A stretch of DNA of 49,873 nucleotides from K189A clade bacterium (lineage in GTDB: Bacteria; Pseudomonadota; Gammaproteobacteria; Pseudomonadales; Azotimanducaceae). Position numbers and translations under genes: made by a program. Location of the stretch: contig CACOYI010000010.1 in NCBI GenBank assembly GCA_902631405.1, positions 1 through 49,873 on the forward strand. The letters run 5' to 3'. Each line of letters begins with the position of its first letter. Position 1 is the stretch's first letter. The notes beneath the pieces were generated by a model. That model made no database searches. It was given only the letters and a program-made list of their open reading frames with translations, and had not been told where the DNA came from. Of the stretch, positions 8,866 to 16,725 are shown piece after piece.

Positions 8866-9945
8866 TCAAGCTGAGGCGCCGGCTAGGCCAGGCACTTCGC
8901 AAAACTGATCCATTTCTATTTTCACGCTAACCGGACAATTAAAATGAGCCGCTCCGCCCCAGGACGGCATAACCATTGAATACAAACCGCTCCCGCCCGC
9001 TACCATAATTAAAATATTCTCAGGTTTAGGAAATGCCGTGTAGGTATCGCCTTTGAATCGGCTACCGAACTCACCGCCATAACGATTATGAAGCTCCGTG
9101 GGAAGATGAGTCAGTTCCCATAGCCTTTTTGCTGTCGATTCTCTTGAGAAATTCGACCTCTTGAGGACCTCTGCATGTTTAGGACCTAGCACAACCAGAG
9201 CACTTCCCGACGTCAATACAGCGTTATTTGTCGCGATATTCGCAAGCCCCTGCGATAGCACATATAAGAGTTTCTCCGCATCTTCCGGGTCATCAGCATT
9301 GTCACTATAAATAACAGAATGAGGCGCCTCACATCCGATTAAAGTGACGACACTATCCTCGGCATCAAAACCTTGACTTACATGCAGTGGTGGAAAGGGT
9401 GAGTCCTCTTCGGCTTCTGCTAAGCAGTAGGTAAATTTTCCAGGGTGCCCTAATAGAGCCATATCCGATATGCCTGGTCTACCGCCTCCAATATTGATCA
9501 TGCAAAGCCGTAAAGCCCTACCAATGCTCGCGTTTGCTCTGTGGCCCGGTCCCAGCGCTCCATATCCAGAGGCCACTGGACCACAACTATGCCTTGCCTC
9601 ACCGTTGACAATAATTAAAGGTGCCGTGCAATGAGTCGTCGCCTGAAGCTCCCTAAGATCAAATTCCGGTTGAACCGCAGCCTTAACCGCCGCGATTACA
9701 ATGGGCATATAATCCGGTAGACAACCTGCCATCACAGCGGCTACGCAAACTTTTTCGATGGTCGCCACGCCCATCCCTGGGCCCATTTCGCCCAGCACCA
9801 TATCGCCATCCAATCCGGTAGCTAAAATCAATCGCTCGACACGCTCTTGTGTGGGAATGACAACTGGAAGCCCATCGGTGCATCCCATCTCATGGAGCTT
9901 CTCTAGTGCGAGTTCCTCTGTCTCTGCCTCCAGAAAATCAGGCAT
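8866..9945 (-). CDS. Conserved protein coupled to the UGSC selenoprotein
   Basis: This 359-aa protein has no signal peptide or membrane helix. I recognise it as a recurring partner type but cannot name an activity. Notable segments are MGCTDGLPVVIPT (20-32), the glycine-rich EMGPGMGVATIEKV (53-66), AVMAGCLPDYMP (70-81), TTHCTAPLIIVNGEARHSCG (103-122), GPGHRANASIGRALRL (132-147), NIGGGRPG (151-158) and HPGKFTYCLAEAEEDSPF (167-184). Several cysteines (21, 75, 106, 121, 174) lie in conserved-looking blocks and could serve redox or metal chemistry with the selenoprotein. A longer frame starts at 10020. The ATG at 9945 is preferred because GGAGAAG precedes it and it overlaps the UGSC stop by 8 nt, implying stoichiometric coupling. 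Confidence 0.75.
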   Translation of the reverse strand: MPDFLEAETEELALEKLHEMGCTDGLPVVIPTQERVERLILATGLDGDMVLGEMGPGMGVATIEKVCVAAVMAGCLPDYMPIVIAAVKAAVQPEFDLRELQATTHCTAPLIIVNGEARHSCGPVASGYGALGPGHRANASIGRALRLCMINIGGGRPGISDMALLGHPGKFTYCLAEAEEDSPFPPLHVSQGFDAEDSVVTLIGCEAPHSVIYSDNADDPEDAEKLLYVLSQGLANIATNNAVLTSGSALVVLGPKHAEVLKRSNFSRESTAKRLWELTHLPTELHNRYGGEFGSRFKGDTYTAFPKPENILIMVAGGSGLYSMVMPSWGGAAHFNCPVSVKIEMDQFCEVPGLAGASA

Positions 9946-10474
9946 CTGCGAACTTCTCCAAAATCTCGTCAACGATTCCATCCGCAACCTCAGTGATTCT
10001 AGCCTCGCCAGTACCCGCAACAGGATGTGGTAATTTTAGTCTGGGTACACTTGTCATTCCGACTGAAGCGGCAACAAAATCTCCCTGATTCCAGAAGTCC
10101 TCGGTGACAAGTGAGATAGAGGGTATTCCCTCTCTGGCAATATTTACGCCGTCACGCACGGTGCCGGTAGTACAACTGCCTCAATGGCCGTACGCAGCTA
10201 TCGCCACCTGACATGTTGCTTTGATTTCTTTAAGTAATTCCTTACTCGCTGGAACGCCGGCGTTTCCTTTATTCCAGAATTTTGTGCTCAACTTAGGAAG
10301 TTTTTTAACCAACGCTTCACCAACCTTCTTCACAAAATTCTCTGAATCCGGAAATCCATTAGCTAGCAATGCAACGGTGATATTCTCCCCTTCGTTTTCA
10401 CCAATATCGTAGGACAGTTTATAAAGCTCGTCTTCAACGGCTGTTTCCGCCTCCGGATTATGAAACTGAATCAT
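9938..10474 (-). CDS. UGSC-motif selenoprotein with in-frame TGA (Sec) at 10181-10183
   Basis: A conventional reading stops after 97 residues at a TGA and reopens in the same frame. Read through, it is one 178-aa protein. The TGA is codon 98 and sits in A-A-Y-G-H-U-G-S-C-T-T-G-T-V-R-D-G-V, the signature of the UGSC family, where the first position is Sec or Cys. The 97 residues before (LLANGFPDSENFVKKVGEAL, VPASKELLKEI) and 80 after (IPSISLVTEDFW, MTSVPRLKLPHPVAGTG) both look like real folded protein. The start has a strong site (GGAGGGAGGAAG), and the true stop overlaps the next gene. The likely role is thiol/selenol redox catalysis, with U98 and C101 as a redox pair; the reaction is unknown. 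Sec machinery (selA, selB, selC) is not in the window. Standard gene callers would split or truncate this gene. Confidence 0.87.
10136..10165 (-). promoter_or_regulatory. Candidate bacterial SECIS hairpin for the UGA at 10181-10183
   Basis: In the mRNA, 19 nt after the UGA, CCGU (10158-10161) pairs with ACGG (10149-10152) around a GCGUG loop whose first base is G. GGCA (10162-10165) can pair with UGCC (10136-10139) as an asymmetric outer stem. A small stem-loop GGCAGU/ACUACC directly follows the UGA. A short stem with G at the start of the apical loop about 16-37 nt past UGA fits the loose bacterial SECIS pattern. No folding energy was computed. Confidence 0.4.
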
Positions 10475-10564
10475 CTTCCTCCCTCCCTATATCGTATTAC
10501 TCAAGCTTACAGGTTCTTCTAGTGAGTGCTCAATATACTGTCTTTTAACCTCATAGCTCTTCGC

Positions 10565-12079
10565 TCAAATATCATAGGCCAACACGTGACATAGCTGTAG
10601 ATCCAATTCACCTACCATCGAGGGATATCGAAAAATCATTGCTTTAGCTTCTTCTGACCATTCAGGCCAATTTCCGTCTTCACCCGGGTCGCCAGAACGC
10701 GCGAAGTTTATCCATGCGGTCTTCATTTCCTTAGACACCATGCGATCCTCAGAGGTAGTGGGGAGCCATTCATCATGCGTATCAAAAACATAGGGTAATT
10801 CGGCTCCGTGGTATGCTCTTAATGATTCTGAACTTAGTCGTTCTTGTGCGAATCGATACATGTACACATTAGAATTACCCTCTAAAAGTGCATTAGCTTG
10901 TAAAACGGTTGGGCAGAAGAAATCTTCCGCAGTGGTTAACGCATCCATTTTCTCATTTAGATTTTTATCCTCAAGAATCTGCTCTATTTGAGTCTTCTGT
11001 TGCTCTGAATAGTTCGCTAATTTCCTCGTCCAATCGGACTCGCTGGTCGAAACATAATTCATTAAATTCTCATGCTCATTGGTCCCAAGCATAACTGAGC
11101 GTCGGGGGAGTCTTTTTCGAGCGTGTAGCTCTCGGGGAGAATCCGGCAGCAGCCATTGGTCTATCGGCGGGTCGTTATACCCTGGCTTATAAAAAGAGTC
11201 TGCTTTCTCAACCAACTCCAGTGCGCTGAAACTTCGAAGTTCAGCTATGGAATTTCCCGTGTCCTCGGTAAATTTGCTACCTATCGCTTCATTTTCCGCC
11301 AGCTCTCTATCCAGTTTAATCGGCCATCCTCCGCTTTGCATAATCGCTTTGTGGAAGAGCTCGTCCGACAATGGCGAAACGAGGAGATAACCGATGTTGC
11401 CGGCACCTGCCGACTCACCAAAAACCGTAATGTTTTTAGGGTTACCGCCGTATTCCTTGATATTCTGCTGAATCCATTTGAGTGCCTCAATCTGATCCAG
11501 AATGCCATAATTGCCAGAGGAACCATAAGGGGATTCCTTTGATAATTCTGGGTGTGCCAGAAATCCGAACACGCCCAATCGATAACCAATTGAAACTACG
11601 ATAACGCCCTCGGAAGCTAACTCGGCGCCAATATAATTTGGTTCATAAGCCCAGCCACCGACGTTTCCACCACCGTGTATCCACACCATTACGGGGAGAT
11701 CGAATACCTCTGCTGATTCGGGTTGCCATATATTCAAAAACAAACAGTCCTCGCTGGTGGGCGGTGTATCAAAGATCACGCTAGGGTCAGCCCCAACTCC
11801 CTTTGCGACTATCTTGTACCAATCCACGTTGCCGTCTCCCTGCACGCAGACGGGCGGCCATTCGTCTAATATTTCTCTCTCCGATACTGGGATGGGCGGT
11901 TTCCAGCGATTCCTCCCCGTTGGAGCCTCGGCATAACGCACACCACGATATTCGACCACTCGCTCCCCATTTTTAACTGGAACGAGCCGCCCGCGTTCGT
12001 CATCCCTAGTCAGGCCTTGGCATTCGCAAGAACTCAACGAAAAAAGCGCCAGCCCAAATAGGGTGAGGCGCTTAATCAA
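10565..12079 (-). CDS. Type-B carboxylesterase, lipoprotein
   Basis: A 504-aa alpha/beta hydrolase of the carboxylesterase/lipase (COesterase) family. The N-terminus MIKRLTLFGLALFSLSSC carries a lipobox (L-S-S-C) with Cys18, so export and lipid anchoring are likely. The body shows YRGVRYAEAPTGRNRWKPP, DCLFLNIWQP, the oxyanion hole HGGGNVGG, the nucleophile elbow FGESAGAGN, and the C-terminal YHGAELPYVFD containing the catalytic histidine. It cleaves carboxylic esters of fairly bulky substrates. It starts at TTG with a weak ribosome site, 11 nt after the TonB receptor stop, so it probably depends on upstream translation. It lies 90 nt before the UGSC operon and may release the acid or alcohol that operon processes. 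Confidence 0.9.
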   Translation of the reverse strand: MIKRLTLFGLALFSLSSCECQGLTRDDERGRLVPVKNGERVVEYRGVRYAEAPTGRNRWKPPIPVSEREILDEWPPVCVQGDGNVDWYKIVAKGVGADPSVIFDTPPTSEDCLFLNIWQPESAEVFDLPVMVWIHGGGNVGGWAYEPNYIGAELASEGVIVVSIGYRLGVFGFLAHPELSKESPYGSSGNYGILDQIEALKWIQQNIKEYGGNPKNITVFGESAGAGNIGYLLVSPLSDELFHKAIMQSGGWPIKLDRELAENEAIGSKFTEDTGNSIAELRSFSALELVEKADSFYKPGYNDPPIDQWLLPDSPRELHARKRLPRRSVMLGTNEHENLMNYVSTSESDWTRKLANYSEQQKTQIEQILEDKNLNEKMDALTTAEDFFCPTVLQANALLEGNSNVYMYRFAQERLSSESLRAYHGAELPYVFDTHDEWLPTTSEDRMVSKEMKTAWINFARSGDPGEDGNWPEWSEEAKAMIFRYPSMVGELDLQLCHVLAYDI

Positions 12080-12090
12080 AACGTTTTTGC

Positions 12091-14490
12091 CTAGTTTAAT
12101 CTCGCTTTAACTCTGAAGCCGATCGTTCTTGGCCGATTGGTGGTGACTCGCGAATCATAGTTACCCGTATTAATGAAAATTTGGGCCCTCTCATCGGTTA
12201 GGTTGGTCGCGTAGAGCTCAAAGCCATAATTACTATCACTGAACTCCCACCCTACTCGCGCGTCTACAATACTGTAAGGATCCTGAAGTCTCGGTATAGC
12301 ATCGGCCTGAAAAGGTTCTGTTATCAAGAGGTTCCACATATCATCCGTGTAAGAATAAGAGATATGGGCGTAGCCGGTTGCATCAGCGCCCTGCTCCCAG
12401 GAATATCTCGCGTTAGCAGAATATCGAAGCTCTGGTGAGTAAGGTAGTCTTCGGCCCTTTGGAGCCCAAACAACATCTGGATCAACGGTTGAGTTAAAGT
12501 CCTTGGTAAGCTGGCTCTGATTATAAGTTGCACCAACTCCCAACATTAATCTTTCGCCAACCAGCGTATTGAGTTCGGCTTCTATACCATCCACTTCAGC
12601 GTTTCCAGCGTTCGCCCTGAAGATCAATGGCGAAATCAAGAGGTCGTAAATCGAAGTCTGGAAATCAGTCCACTCCATATGATAGACAGCACCGTTGAAT
12701 GTCGTTCTGCCGTCATCTGATCTCATTTTCCAACCAAACTCATAAGAGTCCAAAACGTCTGGCTGATAGGTTTCAGGGACATTAGGATTGGTTGCTCCTT
12801 CGGTGTTACCTCCACCTGGCCTAAATCCCTCTGCGTAATTGAAGAACGCCAAAAGATTGTCCGAGACATCATAGGTAAGATTGAACTTGTAGATCATATC
12901 ATCCGTCGAACCGCTGTTCCCAGGCGCGTCATCACTCGCTTTAGAGTTGTAAAAGTACCCGGCCCATCCACCACCTGGTGACGAGAACTCAGACTCGAAC
13001 ATTCTGGCGCCAACTGTCGCAGTCAAACGATCGGTAACATCGTAGGAAATCTCACCAAAGAAGGCCGTCTGTTGCCATTCGGACTCCCAGTCTGCACTCC
13101 ACCACTCGTTGGGCAACGGATCACCACCATAAGAGGACGTATAGTAGGCTCCAGGACCGCCATCATGTTGAATCCCTGGCATATCCCAGAAGATGAAATT
13201 GTCACTGCTGTTGTCTTCGAAATAGGCTCCAGCTATCCACGTCAATGGGCCATCCCCTGTTGAGTTAATTCTAATCTCATGGGTCGTCTGCTCAGATTCA
13301 TAGTCTCCCTGGAAGAACATGCTAGGGTCGTTACAACCAACGTTTCCGTACCAATAGTAGTCATCACAAGCGAATTGCTGTACCCACGCTCCGAAAGAGG
13401 CGTATTCAACGTAGTCCGAATAGTCTGAGGTGGTTTCCGTACTCCGATCTAAAAAGGACCCGGAATAAATAATATCCGCAAAGCCCAAATCTCCCTCTAC
13501 ATTCCAGGCCACCTGTCCGTAAGTTAATTCACCATACTCAGGACCAAATCGGGCCACTTCGAGGTCTTGGTAGCGCGTGGGATCGTGGTCCCAGGCCCCT
13601 TTTGTCGTACTATCCTGCATGAACCCGCTCACCGTAGCTGACCATTGATCTCCCAGCGATGTTTTAAACGCTCCTCTGAATCCAGTCGTTTCCTCTTCGT
13701 TGTATGCTTTTTGGGCAAATTGGCTGTTGGTGGCCGTCGCTCCGTTCATATAAGTTCGGCTAGTGCTTACGTTATCGATGAAGCCGTCAGACTTGTCGTA
13801 CCAAGCAACTAATCTCAACGCAGATACGCCATCCTGAACCGGTATGTTGATGAAGCCCTCAAGCGTGCTGATACCATCCGCACCTTCGATTCCTCCATAA
13901 GACACGTCCACTCCGCCAACAACCGCGTCAGGATCTGGTTTTTTGGTGATGATTCGAACCGTACCTGAGGTCGCACTTGCCCCGTAATACGTTCCCTGTG
14001 GGCCGTTCAAAACCTCAATCCTTTCTATGTCGTAGTTATGAAGATCTGCGATTCCGCCAGAATATGTGAGCGGCGCATCATCGAGATACATCGTGGCCGT
14101 TGCGGTGTTGCTTCTATTCGGGTTACTACCATCGGCAATCCCACGTATAAACATAAATTGAGTTCCCGGCCCCGCGCTAATATATGAAATCGACGGACTT
14201 AATTTTGCTACGTCTTCAAATCGCGAAACGTCAAGGTTTTCAATAGTTTCATCAGTAATCGCTTGGATGGAAAGTGGTACATCTTGGAGGTTATTCGCCC
14301 TCCGTGTTGCGGTGACGATAACTTCTTCCATAGCATCTGCAGATTCTGCATCTTCGGCTAGGACCACACCCGGCAAAGACCCGCAGGCAAGAGATACTGC
14401 GCTTGCCAATGCTGTGCGTTTAAAAATCTCTGATGGCTTCTTGCCCGCTTCTTGCCGAACCGTTGCATTTAGTCGCCTACTTCTCTTCAC
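12091..14490 (-). CDS. TonB-dependent outer-membrane receptor
   Basis: A 799-aa receptor of the IroN/FecA-like class common in marine gammaproteobacteria. A long N-region and signal peptide (FKRTALASAVSLACGSLPGVVLA, cleaved near A-E-D) is followed by a TonB box-like EEVIVTATRR. A plug domain follows (DVPLSIQAI, FIRGIADG, YDIERIEVLNGPQGTYYGA, GTVRIITKKP), then a 22-strand-type barrel ending in TIGFRVKARLN with a terminal aromatic strand. The frame opens at GTG 14520. I prefer the GTG at 14490 because AGAGGAGAG lies 5-6 nt upstream of it. It imports a ligand across the outer membrane using TonB energy. The coupled carboxylesterase and UGSC genes suggest an ester rather than iron, which is inference. 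Confidence 0.92.
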   Translation of the reverse strand: MKRSRRLNATVRQEAGKKPSEIFKRTALASAVSLACGSLPGVVLAEDAESADAMEEVIVTATRRANNLQDVPLSIQAITDETIENLDVSRFEDVAKLSPSISYISAGPGTQFMFIRGIADGSNPNRSNTATATMYLDDAPLTYSGGIADLHNYDIERIEVLNGPQGTYYGASATSGTVRIITKKPDPDAVVGGVDVSYGGIEGADGISTLEGFINIPVQDGVSALRLVAWYDKSDGFIDNVSTSRTYMNGATATNSQFAQKAYNEEETTGFRGAFKTSLGDQWSATVSGFMQDSTTKGAWDHDPTRYQDLEVARFGPEYGELTYGQVAWNVEGDLGFADIIYSGSFLDRSTETTSDYSDYVEYASFGAWVQQFACDDYYWYGNVGCNDPSMFFQGDYESEQTTHEIRINSTGDGPLTWIAGAYFEDNSSDNFIFWDMPGIQHDGGPGAYYTSSYGGDPLPNEWWSADWESEWQQTAFFGEISYDVTDRLTATVGARMFESEFSSPGGGWAGYFYNSKASDDAPGNSGSTDDMIYKFNLTYDVSDNLLAFFNYAEGFRPGGGNTEGATNPNVPETYQPDVLDSYEFGWKMRSDDGRTTFNGAVYHMEWTDFQTSIYDLLISPLIFRANAGNAEVDGIEAELNTLVGERLMLGVGATYNQSQLTKDFNSTVDPDVVWAPKGRRLPYSPELRYSANARYSWEQGADATGYAHISYSYTDDMWNLLITEPFQADAIPRLQDPYSIVDARVGWEFSDSNYGFELYATNLTDERAQIFINTGNYDSRVTTNRPRTIGFRVKARLN

Positions 14491-14572
14491 GAACACTCTC
14501 CTCTTGTTCCAGAAACCCACAGATTGATCCTAGCACAAAAGCGACTATCACGAATGACGGGCTGCAAACTTT

Positions 14573-14584
14573 TGGTTATAACCA
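14573..14584. promoter_or_regulatory. 12-bp perfect palindrome upstream of the TonB receptor
   Basis: TGGTTATAACCA is a perfect inverted repeat 83 nt upstream of the proposed receptor start. It lies in the only intergenic region ahead of the minus-strand run 8042-14490. It has the size and dyad symmetry of a dimeric repressor site. No regulator gene is adjacent, so the cognate factor is unknown. Confidence 0.35.
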
Positions 14585-14643
14585 TATAGGAATCCCTTGG
14601 TGCCCGAACGGGAAACAGAAAGCCAGAGCTCATTTATCAAAAG

Positions 14644-16587
14644 TTAATCTTTATGCGCCAGCGCGTCTTTTAAAGGCTCAAGCCAGGTTTCATAATTACG
14701 CCAGTGTTCGACTCCTGACGTATAAAGTGGTTGCCTGACCTGTTGTGCACTTGCCGTTCTTACTGATCGCTTGGTTTTATGAAAATCCACGCAACCTCTC
14801 TCAAAAACCAACCCACAATGATCAAGTAATCTCCTTACTTCATCTTCTAAGTTATTGACTATACTCTCATAATTCACTTCTATGACGCGTCCAGGCATCA
14901 CGGAATGCCAGTGGTTCATCATGGCTCTATATTCTTGATAGTAATCCCCTACCACTTCCAAGCCGTAGCTAAAGGACTGACCTCTTGCGAAATTTTGTTT
15001 GAACGCGGAGAAGCAACAGTCCATCGGGTTTCTTCTCGCATCCACAAAAACCGCGTTTGGCATGACGTGTGCTATGAACCCGATATGTGGGAAATTGTTT
15101 GGCATTTTGTCGATGAAATAAGGTTTACCCGAACGGAAAGTCTCGGTTTCCTCTAAATATCTTTTGGCAAAGCTATCGGCTATTTCAGGACCTTCCTCAC
15201 CAAAAAGTAGCTTATAGCCGCCCTTCTTCGACTCAATATCACGAGTAAAGTTCAGAATTTGAGGGAGCTCCATCGTGCCTTCGACAAGAGAGTGGGAGGC
15301 CAAGATCTGTTCAAGAAGTGTTGACCCTGCCCTTGGCATGCCAAGGATAAATATAGGGGTCGGGGATTCGCTTGCCCCCTCAACGCTCCTTGGTGGACTA
15401 GAGAAGGCCATCCTTATTTGCTTGTTGCGTGACTTAAACTCTTCCATTGGAAACGGCTCTATTTCTGCTTTAATTCTGTTACCACTTTGATAATGGGAAA
15501 AAGACAGCTCGTATGCCTGCTCATCTTCATGAGCCTTGCCAAGGGCAAAATGAAAAGCCGCGACATCAGACGCGTTCAAAATGTCCTTACCTAACTGATG
15601 ATTCATTGCCTCTATCTCGTCAGGCCTAAACCTATAGGTCTTGAGATCTGCCTTACTCCACATCGCCTCTCCTAGGCTTGGATCGATCTTGAAAGCTTCG
15701 TCATAAGCTCTTTCGCTTGCTCTCGAATCTCCTATTGTTTTCTCGACATGCCCCATGGACAAAAGAACCCTTGGTTGCATCGGTTTAAGTTGAAGCGCTT
15801 TAGCAAAGGCATCCCTCGCTTTTTCCGGCTCGAGCGCCCCAGCCAGCACAGTACCCAGCATAGTCCAACCATCTGCCACCTCTGGTGCAAGCTCGACCGC
15901 TCTCTCCGCTGCCTCTCTAGCCTCCACATATTGTGCACTTTCACTATATGCACGGGCCAAGCCTCGCCAAATTGATTCAGTATTCGGCGAAATCTTTAAA
16001 GCGTGATTCAATAGCTTCTTTGCATCTTTCACAGCTCCAGCATCAAGGGCCACAGAAGCAAGACCGATTAGCGCATGAATGTGATCTGACGAGTGTTTCA
16101 AAACCTCTCTAAATATTTTTTCAGCGCGAACAGAGTCTTTATCTCCCAAGGCTTTCACTCCGGAAGAGATTTGACCTCGAAAAGGATCCAGTTCAATTGA
16201 TTTTTTGAACGACGAAACCGCATCTTCTCTTCTGCCAAGTCCCGCTTGAACATTGCCTAGCATTTGAAAAGACTCGGTCGATGGCTCTTGATCACAGATG
16301 CGGCTCAAGATTTTGGATGCCTCTTCAAAACTGCCGGAGAAGAACAAGGCTCGTCCGTAGTCCAGTTGCGCATGAACGAAATTTGGCGCTGACCTGCAAG
16401 CTTGCTCTAGAAACTCTATTGATGCTTTATAGTCTTTTTGTCCCATAGCTATGAGACCAAGGAGCCTGAGAGAGTTGGGCTCATCTGGTTGGTTTTTTAC
16501 TATCGACTTAAGAATATCGACCGCCGCCTTTACTCGGCCCTTTTTCAAAGCACTTTCAGCACTAGCGAACTGATCTTTCACGCTCAT
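14644..16587 (-). CDS. TPR-repeat sulfotransferase
   Basis: This 647-aa protein joins about ten tetratricopeptide repeats (residues 1 to about 330) to a C-terminal sulfotransferase domain. The TPR part repeats patterns such as LLGLIAMGQKDYKASIEFLEQA. The sulfotransferase has the PAPS 5'-phosphosulfate loop in PIFILGMPRAGSTLLEQ (about 408-424) and the 3'-phosphate site in NAVFVDARRNPMDCCFSAF. It ends in a conserved LEDEVRRLLDHCGL and W-R-x-Y-E-x-W segment. No signal peptide is present, so it acts in the cytoplasm. This architecture is widespread in marine proteobacteria and its acceptors are mostly unknown. It is divergent from an FGE-like gene; the ~140-nt gap should hold both promoters. Confidence 0.92.
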   Translation of the reverse strand: MSVKDQFASAESALKKGRVKAAVDILKSIVKNQPDEPNSLRLLGLIAMGQKDYKASIEFLEQACRSAPNFVHAQLDYGRALFFSGSFEEASKILSRICDQEPSTESFQMLGNVQAGLGRREDAVSSFKKSIELDPFRGQISSGVKALGDKDSVRAEKIFREVLKHSSDHIHALIGLASVALDAGAVKDAKKLLNHALKISPNTESIWRGLARAYSESAQYVEAREAAERAVELAPEVADGWTMLGTVLAGALEPEKARDAFAKALQLKPMQPRVLLSMGHVEKTIGDSRASERAYDEAFKIDPSLGEAMWSKADLKTYRFRPDEIEAMNHQLGKDILNASDVAAFHFALGKAHEDEQAYELSFSHYQSGNRIKAEIEPFPMEEFKSRNKQIRMAFSSPPRSVEGASESPTPIFILGMPRAGSTLLEQILASHSLVEGTMELPQILNFTRDIESKKGGYKLLFGEEGPEIADSFAKRYLEETETFRSGKPYFIDKMPNNFPHIGFIAHVMPNAVFVDARRNPMDCCFSAFKQNFARGQSFSYGLEVVGDYYQEYRAMMNHWHSVMPGRVIEVNYESIVNNLEDEVRRLLDHCGLVFERGCVDFHKTKRSVRTASAQQVRQPLYTSGVEHWRNYETWLEPLKDALAHKD

Positions 16588-16725
16588 AGACGTTCTTTAT
16601 ATGACCCATATATTCACCCAACTAAATATCTTTTTCACTCTACGATCAAGGCTATAACTGATCGAGATTTTCAATCCGAGATCTTTTTTTGGTACCTTAA
16701 CTTAACTAAGGTTCTGGCGATCAAT

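Noticed and set aside
10181-10183. TGA read as a true stop, leaving two small separate genes
   Set aside because: Both halves stay in the same frame, the stop hits the first place of U-G-S-C, and the tail has no good start of its own. Read-through as Sec explains all of this better.
16438-16725. N-terminal extension of the FGE-like gene
   Set aside because: It overlaps the start of the TPR-sulfotransferase on the other strand and does not resemble FGE sequence.
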